Assembly (NCBI GenBank): GCA_040758475.1
Contig: JBFLVN010000107.1
Location: 1 to 12,023, forward strand
DNA length: 12,023 nucleotides
Direction: 5' to 3'
DNA from: JBFLVN01 sp040758475
Lineage (GTDB): Bacteria > JAGRBM01
Shown: in pieces, positions 6,789-12,023 of the stretch
How the letters are laid out: each line of letters starts with the position of its first letter
Numbering within the stretch: position 1 is the first letter of the stretch
Notes under the pieces: model-generated
Databases searched by the model: none
The model's input: the letters and a program-made list of their open reading frames with translations, nothing else
Told to the model about the DNA's origin: nothing
Translations under genes and position numbers: made by a program

Positions 6789-8057
6789 TTAGCGGCCGAG
6801 GGGGAGGAGCAGGACGGCCCGGGTCCCGCGGTTCTCTTCCGATTCGAGCTTCAGGGCGCCCCCCAGGCGCTCGGCCACCGTGCGGGCGAGGAAGAGCCCC
6901 AGGCCCATTCCCCGGCCGGCTTCCTTTGTAGTGAAGAACGGCTCTCCGGCCCGGGCAAGGACCTGCGGCGCCATGCCGCACCCCTTGTCCTCGACGACGA
7001 GCCGTACGTGCCCCTGGGCCGCCTCGGCCCGGACTTCCACCCGCGAGGGGGCGGGAGCGGCTTCCAGGGCGTTCTTGAGAAGGGAGAGGAGCGCCCGCCG
7101 GACGGCGCGCCGGGGGAGCTTGAGGAGAGCGGGCGCGAAGGGCTCGAGGCTCACGCGGGCGGCATCGGCGGGGGGAAGGTCCGAAAGCGCCTCGCGCACC
7201 AGTTCGTCGGCGGCCACGGGGACGGGCAATTCCCCCGGGAGGCTCGCCGCTTCTTCGCCCATGCTATCGAGGATTTTCCGGCACCTTGTCACTTCCGCGC
7301 GGATGAGGCGCGCGTCTTCGAGAAAGCGGGAGTCGCTCAGGGCGGAAAGCGAGCGTTCGAGTTCCCCCGCCGCGAGGGCGATGGTGGCCAGGGGCGATCC
7401 GAGTTCATGCGCCGCCCCGGCGGCCAGGGTCGCGAGCGAAGCGAGCCGGTCGCTTCGCGCCGCAAGATCCCGGGCCTTTGCCACCTGGGCGTCTCGCTCC
7501 CGGAGGGCCTTGGTGACGAAGAAGGCGATGAGGCCGGCCGCGAGCGAAAAGGCGATCCACATCCCCTGGAGGTGCACGGAGAATTCTCTCCCGTGGCCGT
7601 GCATGCCTTCGTGGAAGGCTTCTCCTCCCAGGGGCACGTGCCAGCGGAAGAGGGCGGCAAAGGAGATCATGGAGAGGAGTCCCAAAACCCACGTCCACGC
7701 CGCCGAGAGCATGGCGGCGGCCAGCGTCACGTGGACGAGGTAGAAGATGCTGAAGGGGTTGGCGGCACCGCCCGAAAAATAAAGAAGCCCGGTGAGGAGG
7801 AACGTATCGAACCCCAGCACGGCCGCCGCCGTGGGAAATTCCGGAGGAATCCTCCCCCGCAGCAGGACGAGCAGCGCGTTCGTCGCCGCCGTTCCGCCGA
7901 TGAGTGCGAGGATCGGAAGGGTGGGAACCTGGATGCCCAGGGCGTACTGCGCCACGAGAAGCGTCGCGAGCTGGCCGCCGACAGCGAGCCATCTGAGGCG
8001 GATGAGCCAGGAGAGAGCGCCTCCGGGAGAGGCCGGTTCTTCCAGGAGCGGATTCAT
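6789..8057 (-). CDS. regB: Redox sensor histidine kinase, RegB/PrrB family
   Basis: The 422-residue membrane kinase pairs with the adjacent regA. The N-terminal half has about six hydrophobic segments and contains GGAANPF (96-102), the RegB quinone-binding signature. The kinase core shows the H-box AAHELGSPLATI with phospho-acceptor H217, N-box LLKNALEA (N329), DKGCGM (357-362) and GRGMGLGLF (381-389). Cys259 in TRCRKIL sits where RegB carries its redox-active Cys (C265 in Rhodobacter capsulatus), so both known redox inputs, the quinone pool and the Cys switch, appear conserved. A His-rich loop at 140-162 (H140, H149, H153, H155, H162) stands out. Its start codon overlaps the stop of the DUF2905 gene (ATGA), which implies translational coupling. 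The senC gene common beside alphaproteobacterial regB is not present. Confidence 0.95.
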   Translation of the reverse strand: MNPLLEEPASPGGALSWLIRLRWLAVGGQLATLLVAQYALGIQVPTLPILALIGGTAATNALLVLLRGRIPPEFPTAAAVLGFDTFLLTGLLYFSGGAANPFSIFYLVHVTLAAAMLSAAWTWVLGLLSMISFAALFRWHVPLGGEAFHEGMHGHGREFSVHLQGMWIAFSLAAGLIAFFVTKALRERDAQVAKARDLAARSDRLASLATLAAGAAHELGSPLATIALAAGELERSLSALSDSRFLEDARLIRAEVTRCRKILDSMGEEAASLPGELPVPVAADELVREALSDLPPADAARVSLEPFAPALLKLPRRAVRRALLSLLKNALEAAPAPSRVEVRAEAAQGHVRLVVEDKGCGMAPQVLARAGEPFFTTKEAGRGMGLGLFLARTVAERLGGALKLESEENRGTRAVLLLPLGR

Positions 8058-8299
8058 TTGTTCAGCACCCGCGCGAGCCAGAAGATCAAGGTCAGGACGG
8101 CGCTGATCAAAAGCGATGTTGCCAATGGAAAATAGAACCGGAAATTTTCTCGCTCGACGGCGATGTCGCCCGGGAGGCGGCCCAGTTTGAGAAACGATCC
8201 GCCGAACTCATAGAGCAATCCGAGGGCGACGAGCACGAGCCCGGCGATGATCAGCGCTTTTGAAACGGGGTTCACGGTAAAACCAGCTTTTGAATCCAC
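8054..8299 (-). CDS. DUF2905 family small membrane protein
   Basis: Up to 81 residues with two transmembrane segments (about 13-31 and 57-77) joined by LGRLPGDI (39-46), then ERENFRFYFP before the second helix. The LGRLPGDI...FYFPL pattern is the signature of DUF2905, a widespread family of unknown function. The start is uncertain: the frame opens at GTG 8299, but the second GTG at 8275 (giving VNPVSKALIIAG) matches the usual family N-terminus better, and neither has a clear ribosome site. It lies 10 bases after the DUF2231-like gene and its stop overlaps the regB start (ATGA), so it belongs to the regB-regA operon. A role near the kinase in the inner membrane is only suggested by position. 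Confidence 0.83.
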   Translation of the reverse strand: MDSKAGFTVNPVSKALIIAGLVLVALGLLYEFGGSFLKLGRLPGDIAVERENFRFYFPLATSLLISAVLTLIFWLARVLNK

Positions 8300-8309
8300 C
8301 GAAACTGCT

Positions 8310-8777
8310 TTAATGCTCTCCGTGCCCGGGTGGCTGCTGCATTTCGATCTCCGGATGGCGGATGTGGCCGCCCAGGTTGCCGGTCCGGGCCATGGCCGCG
8401 GCGGAGAGCAGTACGAATCCCAGCGCCAGGGGGACGAGCCACGAAGGATGCTCCTTGGGCGCGCGGAAAAAGAGGAGCCCCCCCAGGGCGATCCCCGCTG
8501 CGAGCAACGTGACGATGAGGGCGGGTTCGGCCGCTTCTTCGTGTTCTTCGATGGTGCTTTCGGATACGCCTTGGACGTCTTCTACGACTTCCTCCGCCTC
8601 TTCGCCCGTCAGGTAAGCGGGCACGGCCGTAAGGCCGGCCAGGAGGGTGAGGACGAGAGCCGCTGTCCGGGCTTCGGCGCTTTTGCGGAAAAGCGCCCAT
8701 CCAAGCGCCGCCGCCGCGAAAAAGAGGCCGGCGATGGGGAGATGGATCAAGGCCAGGTGCAGGTGGGCGCCGTTCAC
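8310..8777 (-). CDS. DUF2231-like four-helix membrane protein
   Basis: The 155-residue protein has four predicted transmembrane segments (about 9-28, 38-56, 83-104, 112-131). It carries conserved-looking His and acidic motifs at the membrane edges: AHLHLALIHLP (H5, H7, H12), TGEEAEEVVE (58-66), EEHEEAAE (77-84) and ARTGNLGGHIRHPEI (130-144). The layout resembles DUF2231 predicted membrane proteins. The His pairs could ligate heme or metal, but no spacing proves this. I use the GTG at 8777-8775 because a strong GGAGG (plus-strand 8786-8790) lies 8 bases before it and the helix-1 motif begins right after; an ATG at 8825 would add 16 residues without such a site. It is the first gene of the operon ending in regB and regA, so a redox or respiratory link is reasonable inference. 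Confidence 0.75.
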   Translation of the reverse strand: MNGAHLHLALIHLPIAGLFFAAAALGWALFRKSAEARTAALVLTLLAGLTAVPAYLTGEEAEEVVEDVQGVSESTIEEHEEAAEPALIVTLLAAGIALGGLLFFRAPKEHPSWLVPLALGFVLLSAAAMARTGNLGGHIRHPEIEMQQPPGHGEH

Positions 8778-8785
8778 TGGAAATA

Positions 8786-8790
8786 CCTCC
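8786..8790 (-). promoter_or_regulatory. Ribosome binding site that fixes a GTG start
   Basis: GGAGG on the minus strand lies 8 bases before the GTG at 8777. It favours this internal start of the DUF2231-like gene over the upstream ATG at 8825. Confidence 0.65.
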
Positions 8791-8880
8791 GCCGCAAAAG
8801 CGGCCGCGAGCTTTCTCCATAACACATCCCCCGCGGCGGGGTATGAGGGATGTCAGGAGAGGGGGACGCCCGTTTCCCAG

Positions 8881-8898
8881 ATTGACCCGTCAGTCAAA
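8881..8898. promoter_or_regulatory. Second copy of the palindromic operator, before the TetR gene
   Basis: The 18 bases ATTGACCCGTCAGTCAAA match the site at 579-596 at 15 of 18 positions and keep the symmetric TTGAC-6-GTCAA core. The site covers the predicted -35 element of the TetR gene promoter, which fits autorepression. It also lies in the region shared with the divergent DUF2231-regBA operon and might affect it, but no promoter for that operon was identified. Confidence 0.72.
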
Positions 8899-8910
8899 GA
8901 GCGGGATAAT
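8882..8910 (+). promoter_or_regulatory. Predicted sigma70 promoter of the TetR-family gene
   Basis: TTGACC (8882-8887) and GATAAT (8905-8910, 5 of 6 to consensus) are spaced by exactly 17 bases. Transcription would begin near 8917, just ahead of the AAGGG ribosome site (8919-8923) and the ATG at 8931. The -35 element is part of the palindromic operator. Confidence 0.65.
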
Positions 8911-8930
8911 GGGGCCGCAAGGGTTTTTTC

Positions 8931-9575
8931 ATGGCCGTCCGCCGGTTTTCCCGCCGCCGATCCGAACGCACCCCGAGCCTCAAGGCCAGCGCCGCCGGGA
9001 AGCGAAAGCTCATTCTCGACGCCGCCGTCAAAGTCTTCGCCCGCAAGGGCTATTACGGCTGCCGGGTTTCCGACATCGCCGACGAGGCGAAAGTGGCCTA
9101 CGGGCTCGTCTACCACTACTTCAAGAGCAAGGAAGACGTCCTCAACTCGATCTTCCAGGAACGCTGGACCGTTTTCATCGAGCTTCTCCGGCAACTCGAA
9201 AAACTCGAAGCCCCGCTCGCTGACAAGCTCACCCGCATCGCGGGCGCCCTGCTCGACGCCTACCGCCTCAACCCCGAGATGATGGAAGTCGTCATCATGG
9301 AGATCGCCCGCAACGCCAAGTTCTTCGACAAGGCCAACATCGATCTCTTCACCCAGGCCATGGGCGTGATCGAACGGATGATGGCCCGCGAAGCAGCCGA
9401 GGGGCACCTGCGCCGGAGCGTCCCTCCCCGGGTGGCGGCCTATCTTTTCTTCAGCAGCATCGAGGCGCTCCTGACGGGGTTCGTCGTGGGTGCGTTCACC
9501 GCCCGTTCTCCGGGCGAGCAGGCCCACCTGCGGGACCAGGTGGTCGAGGTCTTCCTCAAGGGGATTCAGGCGTAA
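8931..9575 (+). CDS. TetR/AcrR family repressor, FadR-like
   Basis: The 214-residue protein has a basic N-terminal tail (1-25) and a clear TetR DNA-binding domain. Helix 1 is ILDAAVKVFARKG (28-40), and the helix-turn-helix runs VSDIADEAKVAYGLVYHYF (46-64), followed by KSKEDVL. The ligand domain begins with SIFQERW...FI, as in the acyl-CoA-responsive FadR repressors of Bacillus and Thermus; it is too variable to name the ligand. The start ATG has AAGGG 7 bases upstream. Its promoter overlaps a palindrome that recurs between the SDR and acyl-CoA dehydrogenase genes at 579-596. This suggests it represses itself and that catabolic locus and is released by an acyl-CoA. The family is certain; the FadR-like role is inference from operator sharing. 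Confidence 0.93.
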   Translation: MAVRRFSRRRSERTPSLKASAAGKRKLILDAAVKVFARKGYYGCRVSDIADEAKVAYGLVYHYFKSKEDVLNSIFQERWTVFIELLRQLEKLEAPLADKLTRIAGALLDAYRLNPEMMEVVIMEIARNAKFFDKANIDLFTQAMGVIERMMAREAAEGHLRRSVPPRVAAYLFFSSIEALLTGFVVGAFTARSPGEQAHLRDQVVEVFLKGIQA

Positions 9576-9610
9576 AAGCGGGGCTTTCCTCTCTTTTCCT
9601 CCCCTTTCCC

Positions 9611-9627
9611 CCGGGCGCCCCGCCCGG
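9611..9627. repeat. GC-rich hairpin between the TetR gene and the MshEN operon
   Basis: CCGGGCG and CGCCCGG form a perfect 7-bp stem with a CCC loop in the 68-base gap. No T-run follows on either strand, so it is not a standard Rho-independent terminator. It may slow polymerase or partly occlude the start region of the gene at 9644, which lacks a strong ribosome site. Confidence 0.45.
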
Positions 9628-9643
9628 CTAGGTTTCCCGGGCG

Positions 9644-11098
9644 ATGGCGGGTCCAAAGCAATCTCAACCCCTGGGGGAGTATCTCCTCGCCCAGCGCCTG
9701 TGCACCCCCGAGCAGATCGAGCGGGCGCTAAACGCCCAGGTCGTCTACGGGGGCAAGCTGGGGACGGTGCTGCTCGAACAAGGGGCCATCGACCTGCGGG
9801 CCCTCGCCAAAGCTCTCGGGAAAATCCATCACGTCCGGGCGCTCGACCCCATGCAGCCCATCAAGATTCCCGAGAACATCATCAAGGCTCTTCCGCCCAA
9901 GCTGGCCAAGCAGCACCAGGCCGTCGCCTTCGCTCTCGAAGGGCGCCGCCTCTACGTCCTCATCCTCGATCCCACGAACCGCCGGGCCCTCGAAGGGATC
10001 AGCCTCGCCACGAAGAAGGAAGTCGTGCCCGTCGTCCTCCCCGAAGTGCGCCTGCGCCTTCTGCTCGAACGCTACTACGGGATCGAGCAGGACCTTCGGT
10101 ACCTGACGCTCGCCAAGAAACTGGCTGAAAACGGGGGGCGTCTCCCCCAGCAGGCCCAGCCCGCCGCCAAGGCCCAACAGGCGAGTGACGACCTCATGCC
10201 CGAGGAGGTCTTCAACGAGCAGCTCACCCAGATGGCCGCCCACAAGGGGGACGGGGAGCCGGACGTCCCTTCGCCCGCGCCGCCGGCCGCTTCCATTTCG
10301 TCGCCGGGCCTCACGGTTCCGGCCATGACTCCCTCCGCCGGGCTTCAGGTGGTCGACCGCGCGAGCCTCGCCGCCGAGGAGGAAGACGCCGAAGTCCTCG
10401 ACATCCTGGATGAGGAAATCATTCCTCTCGGGGACGACGAGGAAGAAGATTGGGCGGTCTACATGGGCCCCGAGCAGGGAGCGCCCGTCGATTTGCCGGT
10501 GGATAGTTCTTTTGAATCTTCTGCCGCGCAGGCGCAGGAAGAGGAACCCGAAGAAGCGGGCCCGCCGCCGCTGGCGCCCGCCGCCCTTCCGGAAGCCTCG
10601 GCCTTGCTCGAAAAATCCGCCGACCGGAACGACATCGCCCGCGCCGTGCTTCAACTGGCCATGGGCAAGTTCAAGCGGGCGGTACTCTTCAGCGTCCGGG
10701 GTGGCGCCGTGAGCGGTTGGGACGCTTTCGGCGACGGCGTCAATCTTCCCCTGATGCGGAGCCTCATCGTCTCCTTGAACCAGCCGAGCACCTTCAAGCT
10801 CGTTTGCGATACGAAAGCCCATTTCCTCGGGAAACTTCAGCCCGGCGAAATCAACGACGGATTCCTCAAACTCCTCGGCGGCCCCGATCCCAAGAGCGCT
10901 TTTATCTATCCGATCCTCTTCCGGGGCAAAGTCGTCAACCTGATCTACGCCGATGGTGGCCCGGGGAAGAACGCCCCCGTGGACGTAACCGATCTTCTTC
11001 TGATCGGCCCGAAAGTCCCTCAGGCCTTCGAGCGGATTCTCAAGGCCAAGAAACAAAAACGCCCGGGCGCTCCGGGCGCCGTCGCGGCCACCCGATGA
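9644..11098 (+). CDS. MshEN (GspE N-terminal) domain protein with acidic linker and GAF-like C-terminal domain
   Basis: The 484-residue protein has no ATPase, so it is not a secretion motor. Residues 9-61 hold two 24-residue MshEN motifs separated by exactly 5 residues, the geometry of the cyclic di-GMP-binding MshEN domain. The rest of a T2SSE_N fold follows to about 147. Motif 1 starts PLG rather than RLG and has Arg18 where Gly is usual; motif 2 starts KLG and ends with Ile instead of Gln. Nucleotide binding is therefore possible but not assured. Residues about 165-325 are a low-complexity Ala/Pro/Glu linker with an acidic run (245-269). Residues about 327-467 form an alpha/beta domain (KFKRAVLFSVRGG, SGWDAFG, IYPILFRGKVVNLIYADGG) that looks GAF-like. 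This architecture recalls regulatory proteins of deltaproteobacteria-like bacteria. It overlaps the next gene by ATGA, indicating coupling. Confidence 0.82.
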   Translation: MAGPKQSQPLGEYLLAQRLCTPEQIERALNAQVVYGGKLGTVLLEQGAIDLRALAKALGKIHHVRALDPMQPIKIPENIIKALPPKLAKQHQAVAFALEGRRLYVLILDPTNRRALEGISLATKKEVVPVVLPEVRLRLLLERYYGIEQDLRYLTLAKKLAENGGRLPQQAQPAAKAQQASDDLMPEEVFNEQLTQMAAHKGDGEPDVPSPAPPAASISSPGLTVPAMTPSAGLQVVDRASLAAEEEDAEVLDILDEEIIPLGDDEEEDWAVYMGPEQGAPVDLPVDSSFESSAAQAQEEEPEEAGPPPLAPAALPEASALLEKSADRNDIARAVLQLAMGKFKRAVLFSVRGGAVSGWDAFGDGVNLPLMRSLIVSLNQPSTFKLVCDTKAHFLGKLQPGEINDGFLKLLGGPDPKSAFIYPILFRGKVVNLIYADGGPGKNAPVDVTDLLLIGPKVPQAFERILKAKKQKRPGAPGAVAATR

Positions 11099-11748
11099 GT
11101 TCCAAAAAAGGTGCCGCAAAGCACGATCCCGCTCGGTCCAAAAAACTCCGCAAGCGGAGCTACAACCTTCCCGAATTCGCCCGCGACCTTCTCGAACTCG
11201 CCCCCCACCTTCCCGCCGGGCTGGCTTCCATCCGGGGTACTTCCGCGCTCCTGCGGGAGGAAGTCTTCCTCGCCGTCGCTAAGAAGAACGGTTGCCGCTA
11301 CTGCACCTACATCCACGAGGGCTTTGCCGCTTACGCCGGGGCGAGCGACGAAGAGATCGCCACCTTGGAAGGGGCCCCCCTCCATCACTTCGATCGGAAG
11401 CGTTGGATCGCCGTCCAGTACGCCGTGGCCTCCCTGGGCGGAAGGATCGATCCCCATTTGAAGAGCGAGGCGAAGAAGCATTATTCGAAGGAAGACCTCG
11501 CCCAACTCGAAGCCCTGGCCCGGGCCATGAATTTGTCCAGCCTCTGCGGCAACACGGTGGATTCGCTCCTCTGGCGCCTTTCCGGAAAACCCGGCGCGAG
11601 GCGGGGCGCTTCGGCGGCCGAGGAACTCTTCATCGCGCTCCTTGCCGCCCCCATCGGCGGCCCCGCCCTTCTGGCCTCCGCCGTCCTCAAGGCGGGAGGG
11701 CGCCTTCGCCTCCCGGGCCTGCGGCGGGAGATCCGCCCGGCGCCGTGA
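11095..11748 (+). CDS. AhpD-like / carboxymuconolactone decarboxylase family protein
   Basis: The 217-residue protein contains NGCRYCTYIHEGFAAYAG. The residues E55, C67, C70 and H74 have the same spacing as the catalytic E118, C130, C133 and H137 of Mycobacterium AhpD, so a thiol peroxidase or peroxidase-reducing role is likely. The N-terminus is basic and the C-terminus (about 180-217) has an Ala/Leu-rich hydrophobic helix followed by a basic tail. It is longer than the usual 110-180 residues of the family. The start ATG at 11095 overlaps the stop of the MshEN gene (ATGA), and its stop overlaps the GTG of the next gene, so all three are probably translated together. The physiological substrate is not evident. 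Confidence 0.88.
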   Translation: MSSKKGAAKHDPARSKKLRKRSYNLPEFARDLLELAPHLPAGLASIRGTSALLREEVFLAVAKKNGCRYCTYIHEGFAAYAGASDEEIATLEGAPLHHFDRKRWIAVQYAVASLGGRIDPHLKSEAKKHYSKEDLAQLEALARAMNLSSLCGNTVDSLLWRLSGKPGARRGASAAEELFIALLAAPIGGPALLASAVLKAGGRLRLPGLRREIRPAP

Positions 11749-12023
11749 ACGGAAAAGCCTCGGGCGAGGGGATGCTGGCGGGGGTTTGGCGGAAAATCGC
11801 CCGCGGCCGCTCCCTTTCGGAAATCCCCGAAGGGGAGATGAATTTCTATCTCGCTGTGGGGATGACACTGGCTCACGCAGGCGTCGTTTTCTTTTTCGAT
11901 CTTTACTTCCACTCTCCTTTGCCGGATCGCGCGGCCCTCTCGCGGCACGTCCCGCTTTTGATCCAGGTGGGGTACGGGCTTCTTGTTCCCTATCTCTTCC
12001 TTCTCGTCCTCTGCCGGCTTCAG
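11745..12023 (+). CDS. N-terminal part of a membrane protein (continues beyond window)
   Basis: The frame is open for 93 codons to the window edge. I chose the GTG at 11745 because it overlaps the preceding stop (GTGA), continuing the coupled pattern; ATG at 11772 is an alternative. After a basic, probably cytoplasmic N-terminus (ARGRSLSEIPEGEM, about 19-32) come two hydrophobic segments, about 33-53 (FYLAVGMTLAHAGVVFFFDLY) and 70-91 (LLIQVGYGLLVPYLFLLVL). This resembles the membrane-anchored start of a sensory protein such as an adenylate or diguanylate cyclase or a kinase, but the diagnostic domain lies outside the window. I do not assign a family. Confidence 0.7.
   Translation, partial: MNGKASGEGMLAGVWRKIARGRSLSEIPEGEMNFYLAVGMTLAHAGVVFFFDLYFHSPLPDRAALSRHVPLLIQVGYGLLVPYLFLLVLCRLQ

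Noticed and set aside
6681..8135. Open frame of 484 codons on the plus strand across regB
   Set aside because: It is the complement of a complete RegB with H-box, N-box and G-boxes. Its translation is charged low-complexity sequence.
8824..8853. Inverted repeat ACATCCC...GGGATGT with an inner CCCCG-CGG-CGGGG hairpin, considered as a terminator or RegA box
   Set aside because: No T-run follows on either strand, and the sequence does not fit the RegA consensus well. It stays an unexplained small hairpin in the divergent gap.
9728..11119. Open frame of 463 codons on the minus strand opposite the MshEN protein
   Set aside because: Antisense shadow of a protein with a recognisable MshEN domain and coupled downstream gene.

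Overview
The window is compact, high-GC bacterial DNA, about 12 kb and densely coding, with no RNA genes, CRISPR array, insertion sequence or origin that I can see. A TonB-dependent receptor and other signal-peptide proteins mark it as Gram-negative. The mix of a RegB/RegA redox two-component system, an MshEN-type regulatory protein with a GAF-like C-terminus, and a paired acyl-CoA dehydrogenase resembles an uncultured deltaproteobacterium-like lineage. That placement is an inference from gene content, not from a marker gene.

Left part (1-3051), lipid-type catabolism: a short-chain dehydrogenase on the minus strand, cut by the window edge, diverges from two adjacent acyl-CoA dehydrogenase genes. 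The two dehydrogenases have lost complementary parts of the usual active site. The first keeps the SEPGAGSD segment and a candidate catalytic Glu; the second keeps the REQFG...Q segment. They look like the two halves of an alpha2beta2 enzyme. The 140-base divergent intergenic region holds a perfect 18-bp palindrome. A near-identical palindrome lies about 8.3 kb away over the predicted promoter of a TetR/FadR-like repressor gene (8931-9575), so that repressor probably controls both itself and the left-hand genes.

Middle (3162-6176): a TonB-dependent outer-membrane receptor is followed tail-to-tail, with an 11-base overlap, by a periplasmic YfiR-family protein. A 73-residue orphan protein comes next. 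A bidirectional Rho-independent terminator separates it from the following operon.

Minus-strand operon (8777 down to 6237): a DUF2231-like four-helix membrane protein, a DUF2905 membrane protein, the sensor kinase RegB (ATGA overlap with DUF2905) and the response regulator RegA. This is a redox-sensing unit with two small membrane proteins in place of the senC gene that usually lies beside regB-regA in alphaproteobacteria.

Right part (8931-12023, plus strand): the TetR regulator, then a tightly coupled operon of an MshEN-linker-GAF-like protein, an AhpD-like CxxC protein (ATGA overlap) and the start of a membrane protein (GTGA overlap) that runs off the edge. No gene-free stretch exceeds about 175 bases.
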